This document shows, piece after piece, positions 1 to 11,533 of a stretch of DNA of 64,000 nt (the stretch's first letter is position 1; each line of letters begins with the position of its first letter). The translations under genes were made by a program, and so were the position numbers. The DNA comes from Antrodiella citrinella (Eukaryota; Basidiomycota; Agaricomycetes; Polyporales; Steccherinaceae), in assembly GCA_004802725.1 (NCBI GenBank), contig SGPM01000096.1, positions 1-64,000 on the forward strand. Direction: 5' to 3'. A model generated the notes under the pieces. That model saw only the letters and a program-made list of their open reading frames with translations, ran no database searches and was not told where the DNA came from.

Positions 1-1902
1 GCCTTTCGAAGGTGCCGAGGTAGAGGCGGATAGGTGCTAGATAGTGCGTAATGGCGTCGCGCGGGCAACAGCGAGAATCGGGGCTCATCATCGTTAGCCT
101 TCTTGTGTCGCCGGTTTCCTTCCTGCCAAACACAGTATATTCTGCATCACGTGCGTTTTCTGATCCGATCAGCGTAACATCACATAGTGGTTGGATCTGA
201 CCTGCGCCTACCTTAGGCACGTCGCCGCTCGCGTCTGGAACAAGGGGAAGGCACTAGAAGAACGTTGAACAGCTGAAAGACCTGAAAGCTATTCGGGGCG
301 TCCGGGTGTTATACGACGGGGACCACTGGCCGCGGCGCATTTAAGGACAAACTTATATCGCCAAGACTTTTGTATCGTGACGAACGATGGATATATAGCA
401 CGTAGAGCTGTAGTACTACTAATTCTGCACCACAGAGACTACGTATGTAAGTACAGTGGAGGCCACCGGTATCCATTTGACGCACCTTCGTACTACGGGA
501 TCTGCCTCACACTTCCGCATTGCACATTTTTGTGAATCTTAAGCTGCAATCATCCTGAATTTACATAGAATCATTCCGAGATAGTTGATTTTGTGATCCA
601 TCGAGGAAGTAAAGCTCCAATGCGTATTTGGTGGAGGGTCCCTTTTGTCACTGACCCACCACCCCGATAAAGACTGTGACTGGCTAAACTCGGAAGATCA
701 GAGTGACGAATATCACCCGTAACGCGAGCAAGCGACCTGCAGCGTCGACACATCTCATCTACAAATGTCACGCTTCGACCCCTTCCGCAAATTCCTGCTA
801 CTTATGTTCAAGCTTCCGCACGCAGAGGAAACCCATGATCTTCATGTCAGATATGTGTTTACATACCATGAGGTGACTTTTGTAACAACCCTAAGTGTGG
901 CCATGCGGTTGATGCAATAAAGAATCAGCTATAACGATCGGAAGTTGCATGATTTGGGCATTGCTTGCGTTCGACGTCAATGTTGCCCTCGCTTGCTGGC
1001 TTGCTTGCTGGTCACGAAATTTGAGATCCAAAACCGTATACAAGTACGTTAGTTGGATCGCTGAGAAAATCCGGAGAAACAGGCTCAGGAGAGGGTGTAA
1101 ACGGGACTGCGCCAAATGGGTGGGTGGGTTGCGTCAAATGGGTGGCCTTCATTGTAGTACATTGTAGAGCTGTCGGACACTAGTACTGCCTGGGTCGTCA
1201 GAAAATCAAATCGTGCAGCGCATACACGGACAAACTTATACTGCCCCCAAGACTGCGAATCATTGGCGAACCATACAGTATATCTCAGTATCGCAGCCTC
1301 TGGGCAAGTTCGAGGCTACCAAAGATTGTGTTTCTGACGATAGGTGGTCATACGAGAGGTCGGGCGGAGGACAAAAATGCTAAGTATCGCCACGGCCTGC
1401 ATGTTGTACGGTCGTCCACGCCAATCCGAGTCCCAAGCCAGACCGAACTCGCACCCAAGCGGACGCGTTATCTGCAAGAGCCACCTAGCCTCGGAGGTCG
1501 CTCTGAGTCTGTCACGGTTGATCTTTCGCCATTGACGATCACCGAGACCAGGAAACCTGGCAAGATTGATGCTCTGTTTTTCCTCTTGCCCACTCAATGC
1601 GTCCCTCTGAGCAGCATTTCGCGTCCACAGAATGAGGCCCTGTTCGGGAGCTCTAGTACAGTCGAGTACAGTCGAGTTGACCTGCCTTAAAAGGACGTGA
1701 GAATGATGTCGGGCAACACGGACTGGATGCTGACTCGAGATCATCAGGGAGTGACTCTGCGGTGACAATTATGGGTGACGATTAGATCATCTGATTCTGA
1801 TCATCATCATTGATAGTGTGTATGTTCGATAACCTGCCCTCGCAGTGCGAGTCATATATACACTTTCCCCCCCTTCTCAATGCCTTCCTCAACTCTTCAA
1901 CA
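1..1902. other. Gene-poor left edge
   Basis: No coding region here can be supported. Open frames of up to about 150 codons exist around 1316-1768 on both strands, but they overlap each other and show no recognisable domain or exon structure. A short direct repeat links about 349-405 and 1228-1288: both begin GGACAAACTTATA, continue with a CCAAGACT block, and run into a GGCGAACC/GACGAACG block followed by TATAT. A 10-base unit, GTACAGTCGA, is doubled near 1656. This may be intergenic DNA or old decayed mobile sequence. Confidence 0.5.
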
Positions 1903-2102
1903 ATGGCTGATCAGCCTCTGCAGGTCCAGTGCAGGACGCGCAGTTCATCGGCCGTCCTTCTCAGGAGCAACCACCCGCTCCAGCTCCAGATCCACTGAGC
2001 CAGAGCCAGTCTCAACCTGCGGAGGTTGAATCATCACAGGCCGGCCCTACGAAGACATCTTGGAACAACCCAGGCCTGATTCAAGTCTGCTATCAGCAAT
2101 GA
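1903..2102 (+). pseudogene. Possible small broken gene (unknown protein)
   Basis: An ATG at 1903, in a pyrimidine-rich leader typical of fungal starts, opens a frame beginning MADQPLQVQ. A different frame downstream runs DAQFIGRPSQEQPPAPAPDP and continues proline/glutamine-rich to a stop at about 2100-2102. The two join neatly if five bases (TGCAG, which looks like a local duplication) near 1930 are ignored. Read as it stands, the first frame ends at 1998. Either this is a short gene broken by a 5-base insertion, or the continuity is chance. No family is recognised and homology is untested. Confidence 0.22.
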
Positions 2103-2205
2103 TAAAAAAACATGCTTATATGGAGATAACTCAGATAAGAAGCGGATTGTATTGATTTTGTATCAAAACATACATGTGTCTATGAAAACCCTACTTTGCG
2201 ACAAG

Positions 2206-2233
2206 ACCCTCCACCCGCGCAGCCGTGGAGGGT
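2206..2233. repeat. Perfect 9-bp inverted repeat (hairpin)
   Basis: ACCCTCCAC and GTGGAGGGT are separated by 10 bases. A transcript would form a strong 9-bp stem. It lies between the possible small gene and the AMP deaminase promoter. No function can be assigned. Confidence 0.6.
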
Positions 2234-2391
2234 TTTGAATTGAGATTATGAATCCAGGAACGTGTTTGTTCAAGTACGTACTAGCTGCAGGTATACCTTG
2301 ACTCGCTATAATCTCTAGCATGATCGCACTGAGCGCTGCCGCCGGTCACACAAGCGCCCATAACGGAATCTCCGGACCTTGAGGCTCTTGG

Positions 2392-2399
2392 TATAAAAA
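2392..2399 (+). promoter_or_regulatory. Candidate TATA box of the AMP deaminase gene
   Basis: TATAAAAA sits about 110 bases before the chosen ATG (2502). It is framed by a GAGGCT/AGCCTC inverted repeat. The spacing would put transcription start near 2425, giving a leader of about 75 bases. This rests on motif and position only. Confidence 0.45.
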
Positions 2400-2501
2400 A
2401 GCCTCGAAGATGAGTACTGAGTGAGAGGCCACTCTGACACTCTCCAGAGAGCCCCAAAGTCTTCTTCACCTCCCCGCATCGCTGCTCATCGCAAGGAGAA
2501 C

Positions 2502-5500
2502 ATGTCTGCACCCCAAGACCTTCCGACCGTGAGCGTGGACGGACTCAGTTCCCCAACAGGCGAATTCCATATTCCCGAAGCAAAAGACGGTTTTTTTGGA
2601 TACAGCGAGGAGAGAAGCCTTCAACACGTACGTACGGTACCTATTCAAGACGAGGTGTCGTGTTGTGGGTGATAAAGCTTCTCCCCTCCGACTTCTCGTC
2701 GTGACCCCTGGTTCGAATCCTCCCCAAATCGCACTCCCTGTACTGACTCGCTTTGGGTATGCGCCAGATCGAAGAAAAGCGATATGCTCATCGACGTGGA
2801 TCAGATGTGGGCAACGCGACGAAGCCCGTGTCGGTTTTGGGCTCCCCGATGATGAGCAAGACGCAAAGCGGAGGAGATGGCATTTCGGATGGAGGGTCGC
2901 ATGTGGGAAGCTTCAAGTTGTCGGCCATCCCAGAACCTCTAGAGTTGCCTGCGGGAGCCCTGGACGCTACTTTCGATAAGCCAGAAGACCATGTCACGGT
3001 GAATGACGGGAAGGCAGGTCAAAGTACGTTGACATTCTTCATACAGAAGTGTAGAATATTCCTATCGAGCATTTTCTCCTTGTGATGATTACAGCTCCAA
3101 GCCTGAAGATTGCATCTGAGTTCGCGCCAATCCTGGAGTCGTTCCGCAAATGCATAGAGCTTCGCGACAAATATATGCTCGTCTCAGGTCAGCGACTTGG
3201 GTTCAACCCGAAGGACCACGATGGCGTCTTCACAGGTCTTGACGACCATCTCGCGGATGTCTCCGGTGTCAGACCAAACGCAGACTACGCGTCCTCCGAT
3301 GCACCTGCTGAGTCGCCGTTCTCTCCTTGGCGTATATACCCGAAGCCTCCTCCTCCGCATTGGCATTTGAGACCAGAGGATGGAGCTCTTGCCAGTCACT
3401 CGTCTGAACCTGGGGATGAGGAATTCGACTTTCATTCTTGTCAGATTCCTGGAAATCATGAGTGGGTGTACAAGATCGACGAGAAAGGTGTTTTCCAGGT
3501 ATACGAAACCACAGAAGGTAAAGTCTGCCACCTCAGTCATGTTGTAATACCAATCATGAAATTCTACAATAGCTACGAGAGGGAACTCGCCAATCTTCAA
3601 TATTCCCAGTATACGCGAATACTTCATGGATTTGGATTACGTGCTGGGAGTCATCTCAGATGGACCAACGAAAAGTTTCGCGTTCCGGCGACTCAATTAC
3701 CTCTCGAGTAAATTTACGATGTATAGTCTCCTGAACGAGTTCCAGGAACTCGCGGATATGAAGGTGAGTCTTCGTCAGACTTTCATTGAACTTTGCATTG
3801 ATTCTATCCTTCACAGAGTGTCCCTCATCGGTGAGTTACATATACGCGACGAGAGGTCTACCTTGACCGTTGCCTGTTCTTAGTGACTTCTACAACGTCC
3901 GTAAAGTCGATACCCATGTCCATCACTCCAGTAGTATGAACCAAAAGCATCTCCTCCGATTTATCAAGTCGAAGATGAAACGCAGTCCCAACGTCAGTAA
4001 TTTCTGCGTTCTTGTGCTTATGAGTTGAATTTTGGGTTTTTATAGGACATCGTGATCCACCGAGACGGCAAGGATCTTACACTGGAGGAAGTCTTCCAGT
4101 CCCTTCACCTCACGGCATACGATCTCTCTATCGATACCCTCGACATGCATGCGCATCAAGATTCCTTCCATCGTTTTGATAAATTCAATTTGAAGTACAA
4201 CCCAATCGGAGAGTCGAGATTGCGGGAGATCTTCTTGAAGACGGACAATCATATTCAAGGCAGATACCTGGCAGAGTTAACCAAGGGTAAGCCGCAAGCA
4301 TCGTCGTACAATGTTTGTTATTGACTGACGATTTTTCTTTCAGAGGTGATGACGGATCTTGAGCAAAGTAAATACCAAGTAAGTGACGCTTCTGCGTTAT
4401 GGCACGGTAATCTTACTTTTGTTTGGAAAGAACTGCGAATGGCGTATTAGCATCTACGGCCGCTCCCCCGGTGAATGGGACAAGCTCGCCAAATGGATCG
4501 TCAATCACAAGTTAGTTTCTCACAATGTTCGCTGGTTGATTCAGATTCCTCGCTTGTACGACATTTACAAGTCGAGCGGATCCGTCAACACATTTGAAGA
4601 TATCGTGAAAAGTAAATCTTCGGTTCCTACATGTCTTTATTTGGGCTGACTGGCCTTCATCAGATATCTTCGAACCTCTCTTTGAAGTGACGAAAGATCC
4701 CACGAAGCATCCAGAGCTACATGTATTCTTACAACGTGTGGTCGGGTTCGACTGTGTCGACGACGAATCCAAAACAGAGCGCAGGTTCCACAAGAAGTTC
4801 CCTTACCCACGGCTTTGGGATGCGAAGGAGTCGCCGCCGTACTCGTACTGGATCTATTACCTTTTCGCGAATATGGCGAGTTTGAACCATTGGCGCAGAG
4901 CGAGAGGATTCAGTTCGTTATCGATCTTGTATATTCGACACTGTCGCTGATGTTCGCTTCCTTTGCCCTTTGCCTCTTCTCCTTAGACACACTTGTGTTT
5001 CGGCCTCACGCGGGAGAGGCCGGCGACACCGACCACCTCACGTCCGCGTTCCTGACGGCTCACTCGATCTCACACGGCATTTTACTTCGTAAAGTACCCG
5101 CGTTGCAGTATCTTTTCTACCTGAAACAGATTGGACTGGCGATGAGCCCGTTGAGCAACAACGCACTCTTCCTGATGTACGAGAGAAACCCACTTCCAGA
5201 CTTCTTCAAGGTGGGACTGAACGTAAGTTTGAGCACGGACGACCCGTTGCAGTTTCATTTCACGAAGGTGCGCGCCATTACGGTCCTCGGTCTCAGGTGT
5301 TTGCTGAATCACCAGTCCGTCTCAGGAACCCTTGCTGGAAGAGTACAGCGTGGCCATGCATGTACGTTCTATAAGCACCAGATATCAATACGAGACACTG
5401 ACAACGTGACAGATATACAAGATGCCGCAGAGCTCTCTGGCCGAACTTGCACGTAACTCTGTGATTCAGAGTGGGTTCGAGATGGAGGTGAAGCGTCATT

Positions 5501-5700
5501 GGCTCGGACAGAAGTGGTACTTGCCGGGAGACGAGGGGAACGACATCAACAAGGTCGGTAGTCATCCCGGAGTCACTGAGGATGACCGTCTGACGATGCT
5601 TTAGACAAATGTGCCCAACATTCGACTGGAGTATCGGAAGCAGACGTTGATGGAGGAGATGAAGATGATTTGGGCGACGGCCCTTGAAAGATCAATGTAA
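2502..5700 (+). CDS. AMD1: AMP deaminase
   Basis: AMP deaminase converts AMP to IMP and ammonia in the cytosol, setting the purine nucleotide balance. Roughly ten exons can be joined. The N-terminal part (to about 3080) is variable and low in complexity. The conserved enzyme follows: [20 protein letters not shown], then the metal-binding segment [20 protein letters not shown], then [18 protein letters not shown], the substrate and zinc-loop block [10 protein letters not shown], and the deaminase signature [17 protein letters not shown]. The reading ends [12 protein letters not shown] before TAA at 5698-5700. The start is the ATG in AGAACATGTCT, after a short CT-rich leader and a TATA-like box. 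All expected catalytic His/Asp residues seem present and no break was seen. Family identity is very secure; the N-terminal exon joins (2640-2780) are the least certain. Confidence 0.95.
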
Positions 5701-5916
5701 AGTAGTCGTATGTGCAGGCCGAGATATGCCGTGCCCCGGAGCCGCCGGAGCAGGTCCGAGATCGACGTAGTATCGTGTACAGCAGTAGCGTACGGATCGA
5801 TTCCGTTAGTGCTCATTTGTGACATGCTCTCTCCTCCTCTTTACCAACCTCTCCCGAGGACTGTCTCCTCTAAGGAGCTTTTGTCGACGACGACGACCCT
5901 CTAATTCTCTCTCGTC

Positions 5917-8900
5917 ATGCCTTTCTTCGGCTACTATCGCAGCAACAAGCAATCACGCACGTCTTCTGTCGGGGACGACCCAGACGGTTCGCTCGAGGGC
6001 CCCTCTCTCACCAAATTCTTCGCCGATGCGGCTCTGTATAAGCAGGCCATCGATAATCCAGAACGAGGCTCCTTTTATCGCGCCTCTGAGAACGAGACCA
6101 TCCTCGATTTTGCTGAGCTTGTCGGAAACCAGTTGGATTCTCCAGAACGAGATCTCGCAGGTCGCTTTGCACGTCTTTCGGTCGAGGACAGTACTTGGTT
6201 TCCGGATGGCAAGAAAGTTCTCGCAGATGAGCCGGAGGAATATGTGGAAGAGAAAGTGACAGCTGAGGAACAGGTTCCCGCGCAGGCTGAACAAGAAGAA
6301 CTCAGTCAAGCAAACCAGGACAAGATTGCGGAAACGTCACTATGTGTGAAACCAGGAGACACTTCCTCGTCTGGACTCAGTGCTATGGCCGTGGTAGAGC
6401 TTCTCATTCAAGAACATGGTGCTCTAGCTCCAGAGGGTGAAGAGAAACTCATCCTTGAAACAGACGCCGCTCTTGTGCTGGACGTCATCATCGTGGTACG
6501 CAAGACATTTCTGTTCCCTTGCGTATCGTCTCACTCGAACTTTTGTGTATCTAGGGAGTCCTGCACGTTACGACTCACAGGATTGCCTTCCATGCGTCTC
6601 TGCTGGACGGGAACCGTGCAAATGACGTCCTCATGGCAGGTCCTGCTACAGTGCACCGAAGGGGATTTCACAGGAAGCGTCGTGTATGGCTGGAGGTATC
6701 TCGTGACTTCATATGTTCGTTTCCGTCGGCTGCAGATGTGGACAGAATGCGACCTCTGAGGAGTATCCTCCGTAAGCCACGCTTGATTTATGCAAAGATG
6801 CCGCTGATTTATGACGATTGGGTAGTATCGTCTATCAAGGAAATACGGGCAGAAGATCCTCTGGAACCGACCGTTGTTAGAGCCGTCTTTGAACAGGGCC
6901 TTTCAGTACTCGGGCATGAAGCTTATATCGAGTTCGACACCGTTGAATCGGCGCGAGACTGGCGGCGCGAAATGACAGGTATGTCATATGCTGTTGAGCT
7001 ACGCTGAAACGTCCGCTGATTCGTGGCATATAGGTGCAGTGTTCATTTATAAACGTTCTCTACAATCCACACTTCAGGGCGTTGAGGACGACACGGACGG
7101 AGTCCGCATCAGCATACCTTTGCAAGCTGTCGAGAATTACAGTGTGAGCAAATATATGGACACTCTCCACACCATCACCATCTCTCTATGCACCACTCCG
7201 GGAGACGAAAACGATTCTAGCGACAATGACCATTCCTTGCAATCTGTGGAGTTCGTCGCAATTTCCGCAGATCAGTACCAGTCCGGTTTAGATGCTATGA
7301 TTGCAGCTCAACAGGCTTTGGTCAACAAGGAAGATGCGTACTCCGCAAATAGGAAGGTTATCGTGGATTACGGGTCGCTCGGATTTCCTCAGCCGACCGA
7401 GCATTCCGAACAGTCACCATCGAGATCGAGAGAGCAGGTCGTATGCGACGCCATCGGCATAGGAGCGTCACTCGATGTTTGGAGTACGTCCTATGCTGCG
7501 TTTGTGCTGAAGAAAATCAGACTGACTTTTCTCCAGTGACTCAGGCGAGCATTCACAGCTCCACCATATGCTCTGGCTATTTCGTCGTCACGTCAGAATG
7601 GGTTGGGTTCTGGAGCAAGTCACTAGCCCTGAAAGATCAACGATACCGTATCAGCGTCTCCACTATTCAGTCCGCCACCGCAGCGAGCTCTAGTAGTGCA
7701 GGCATCCTTAGCATGCCCAATTTGCATATCACCCCGACAACCTACCATCTCATACTTGACATTCAGGGCAATCCGAGTCTACGGTTCCAGTTTAAATCTG
7801 CTCAAGACAGGGATAAGGCGGAGCAATTGATCAAGGAGTACGCCGCGAGAGCCGCTGCGGGTAGTGGTGCTCAGACACCTACCAGTGAGATCGACGACAC
7901 GACGGCTCCGAGCGCGCCATCCCAGTCGGCCAAATTCTCCACATCCTCTCCCGTCCATGCATCTTCCCTTGCTGCCTCCCTCAGCGCCGACTCATCATCG
8001 ACATCTATATCTACCGCTTCAGATAAGCTTAGCCCACCTACCTCACCAAGTACCTCCCGAATCTTGGCCCCCCTCTCGCGCGTTATCACTCTCACAAGAA
8101 AGAAAGCCTTGGACATGACACCACAAACTGCACTCAAACTTCCGAAAGCCATCAATATTCCTCGCCGCACCCTCATGCCAATACCCAGTACCCACTTCGT
8201 CTGCTTGACGATCGGAAGCAGGGGTGATGTGCAGCCGTATATTGCGTTGGGACTGGGACTCATGTACCATGGGCATAAGGTAACCATTGTGACGCACGAG
8301 GAGTATAAGGAGTGGATTGAAGGGTTCGGTATCACGCATAGGACGGCTGGAGGAGATCCGGGCATATTGATGAAGTTAAGTGTCGAGAATAAGGTGGGTT
8401 GCTTATTGTCTATGCTTCTACGTCGTTGACGGGGCCGTCTCTACCAGATGTTCTCACCTCAATTTCTCAAGGAGGGGATCAGCAACGTGAGTTGCTTTGG
8501 AACTTCCTAGCCTTGCATTGACTTACCTCAGATCCATGGAATAGTATCGCAAATGGCTCGATCAACGTGAGATGCTCTGATTCCTCTTGCACCGGTAATG
8601 ACTGACAACCGGTTGTGGGTATACAGTTTTGAAAGACGCATGGGAGCAGTGTCAGGACGCTAAAGTGCTGCTCGAGAGTCCGTATGCCATGGGTGGTGTG
8701 CATATTGCGGAAGCTCTGAGTGCGTCGTTCTACGTTGAATACCTAGTGACGATTTGTTGCTGATTTCTATGTTAGACATTCCGTACTTCAGAGTCTGCAC
8801 CATGCCCTGGACTAAGTAATATATTTCCACTCATTCTCTCTTTCTCATCTCTCAATTCTCTGCTTTCTAGGACAACACAGTTTCCCCATCCTTTTATCAG

Positions 8901-10217
8901 TCCTCCCGTCGAGACACCCAAATTCAACAGCATGTCGTACGTCCTATTCGACAACATATTCTGGGCTGCGACATCCACGCAGATCAACCGGTGGCGTGGT
9001 CAATATCTTCACTTGCCACCTACCGATATGTCTCATCTGGCGCAGTCGAAGATCCCAATGATCTACAATTTCTCTCCTGTATGTTCTTGACGCATTATGC
9101 AGCAACCCTTTGCTGATGCTGGATATATGCAGTCCGTGGTACCGAAGCCTCTTGATTGGAACGACACTTGTATTGAGACTGGATAGTACGTCCTCACGTC
9201 TTCACCCTCACTTCATTCTTACTCAAGCTAAACCATTCTAGTTGGTTCCTTGACAACCCTGATGGCTTTTCCTGGACGCCCCCCGATTCTCTTGTCTCAT
9301 TCATGTCCCGCGCCCGCACCGACGGCAAACCTCTCGTTTACATAGGATTCGGTAGCATCACAGTACCAAATCCTCATTCAGTCACGGAGAAAGTCTACGC
9401 GGCAGTTATGAAGAGTGACGTGAGGGCGATCATCTCGAAGGGGTGGTCGGCGAGGATGGCAAAGAACACGGAAAAAGAAATAGAGATGCCCAAGGAGTGT
9501 TATGTGGTAAGTTTCAAGATGTGTGTTGACATCTTGTTGAAATAACAACTGATCGTATTGTCCTGGGTCTCAGATTGACAAGATTCCGCATGAGTGAGTA
9601 ATTTCGAATTAGTCAATTCAAGAAAACGCTCACCTAGAGTCCATTCCTTTATAGCTGGCTCTTCCCTCAAGTCGACGCTGCATTGCATCACGGCGGTGCC
9701 GGGACCACCAGTGCCAGTCTACGAGGTACGTTCGGCTCCTCCTGTTGATATTTTGTTTGACTGAAGCTTTTGTCTCCCTGCATCAAGCTGGCATTCCAAC
9801 GCTGATCAAGCCATGGTTCGGTGATCAGTACTTCTGGGCCTCGAGAGTACACAAGCTCGGCGTCAGTCTTATCTTCGACTCATGACACACTCACTTGCTA
9901 ACGTGAATGCAGGCCGGGATGCGAGTACCTAGCTTGCGCGTCAGCGATCTGTCCAGTGCGCTCATCAGAGCCACTACCGATCGGTACGTTTACTGCTTTA
10001 TTTACCTGCCCTCTTGTCATACTGATCTTCTAGCAGGATTATGAAAGAGAAGGCTATGATCGTAGGGGAGAAGATTCGTTCTGTACGTGTTTTCTTCTTT
10101 TGAATATCTGCGGCGCCCTGCTTACGGAATTTCTAGGAGGATGGTGTACACGCCGCTATCCGTTTTATTAGTATATATATGTCAACGGCGGTCCGCAATA
10201 CGGTTGTTGTTAGTTAA
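5917..10217 (+). CDS. ATG26: Sterol 3-beta-glucosyltransferase (Atg26/UGT80 type)
   Basis: The enzyme transfers glucose from UDP-glucose to the 3-hydroxyl of membrane sterols such as ergosterol; in some fungi the family also supports pexophagy. The order is the usual one. An acidic N-terminus (from [14 protein letters not shown]) leads to a GRAM-like domain ([17 protein letters not shown], from about 6556), then a PH/GRAM segment ([20 protein letters not shown], about 7580-7840), a serine/proline linker, and the GT-B glycosyltransferase. The last begins [20 protein letters not shown] at about 8200 and contains the nucleotide-sugar motif [17 protein letters not shown] and [13 protein letters not shown]. 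Many short introns cut the C-terminal half. The final exon begins after TTCTAG near 10136 and stops at 10215-10217. No broken motif was seen. The exon join near 6690-6740 is uncertain: a GTATCT..CAG pair exists, but reading straight through also keeps the frame. Confidence 0.93.
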
Positions 10218-11533
10218 TTTGCCACTACCTAATATCAGAGTACATGAACCTATATCTTGTATGTTGTACTGCTTATCTGGTTATTGGAGTAGTATATGTT
10301 CTCTTCCACAGGAGTCGCCTCGCCGGCGATAGTATTCACCGACTCCTTTAAGTCTGAAGCTTTGAGAGTGCGTAAGTGGAGCTGTCGCTCATGGGATCCA
10401 ATACCAAGCATGACTGATGTATATGACCTTGCAATTTGCTGTTAATTCGGAGACTGAGGTGTTCCATGGTTGTTTGTGTGATGTGTTCGAGGTGTCGTAT
10501 CAACGTCTTGCCGTCTGAGATCAGCACTGATTTTGCACTGTACTTCGTGAACACTGTCCCAGGTGCTACCATCATGGGCAGTCCCATCAACGTCGAGCCA
10601 TCTCCCCTCTGGTTGTACGTCAATCTCAGGCGGGAGAATTTACCAGAGAACATGCAGTGGTCTGACTGACTTGAAGCTTCGTGGTCACGGTCGAGCGTCT
10701 TAGCAATTTCTCCATCCTTTATACGTACTGCAATATTTCCATGATATGGGTGCTTCGCTTCGCTTCGTTATGTACTTTTCAGATACAATCGAAAGGTTCC
10801 AAAAGGTCCCAGAGGCAGCGAATGAAATGACTCGGAATCGGCTATCCCAAACACAAGCGAGGAGCGGAGCTGCTCCTATTAGTTGGACTTACGACCGCTT
10901 TCTTTACCTTTCCACATGTACAGATGCGGGAGTTGCAAAAATGGGATGATTGAACATATATAATTCGTAATGACAAGCGGAGATCCCAATGTAATTACAT
11001 TGCTATAGAGGTAATTAGCAAAGAAAGAAGCTAGGGGGCGACTCGTCGACGTGAGATCCATAGTGTCGTGCGCATGACGTGCAAGTGTTTGGGGGCCCAT
11101 AATGTTACGTTGGTGCAGTTTGAGAGGGAGGGATGGTGATACTGAGACAGATGGCGAGAGAAAGAAGGAGACCACAAAAAGAGACGAGGAGACGAGGACG
11201 ATAAGACGCAAGAGAAGAGGAGATTGAACATAGAAGGAAATGATGAAATAAGGGACAGACAGAAGAGGACGGCACCTTCTTTTGTACACTCGACTGCTTT
11301 TTCTACAGGAGGCGCCCAGAGGTTGGATTGAAAAAGAGTCCAAGAGTTCGGGAAGGGAACAAGACGGTGAATAACGGTGAAAGGTTCATGGACAAAGGAC
11401 AGGAGCGGCATATCGAGGAAGCCATAAAAGGGGGTAACTTCTGATCAACAGCCTGCGCGAACGTACATTTAGCATTATATTGGCATAAAGTACGACTATA
11501 AACTCACTAGAGGATGGTGGGAATGGCCTAATT
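10218..11533. other. Intergenic region between convergent genes
   Basis: The glucosyltransferase gene and the minus-strand disordered-protein gene end toward each other here. A minus-strand open frame at 10348-10653 (102 codons, starting MFSGKFSRLRLTYNQ) looks somewhat protein-like but matches nothing I know, and no flanking exons were found. 11100-11280 is purine-rich on the plus strand. Nothing else is supported. Confidence 0.5.

Noticed and set aside
1316..1768. Overlapping frames of 120-150 codons on both strands
   Set aside because: They shadow each other, lack introns, domains and start context, and nothing favours either strand.
2705..2730. Possible tRNA in the first intron of the AMP deaminase gene (GGTTCGAATCC)
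   Set aside because: Flanking bases do not form a T-stem or acceptor stem; it is an isolated B-box-like string.
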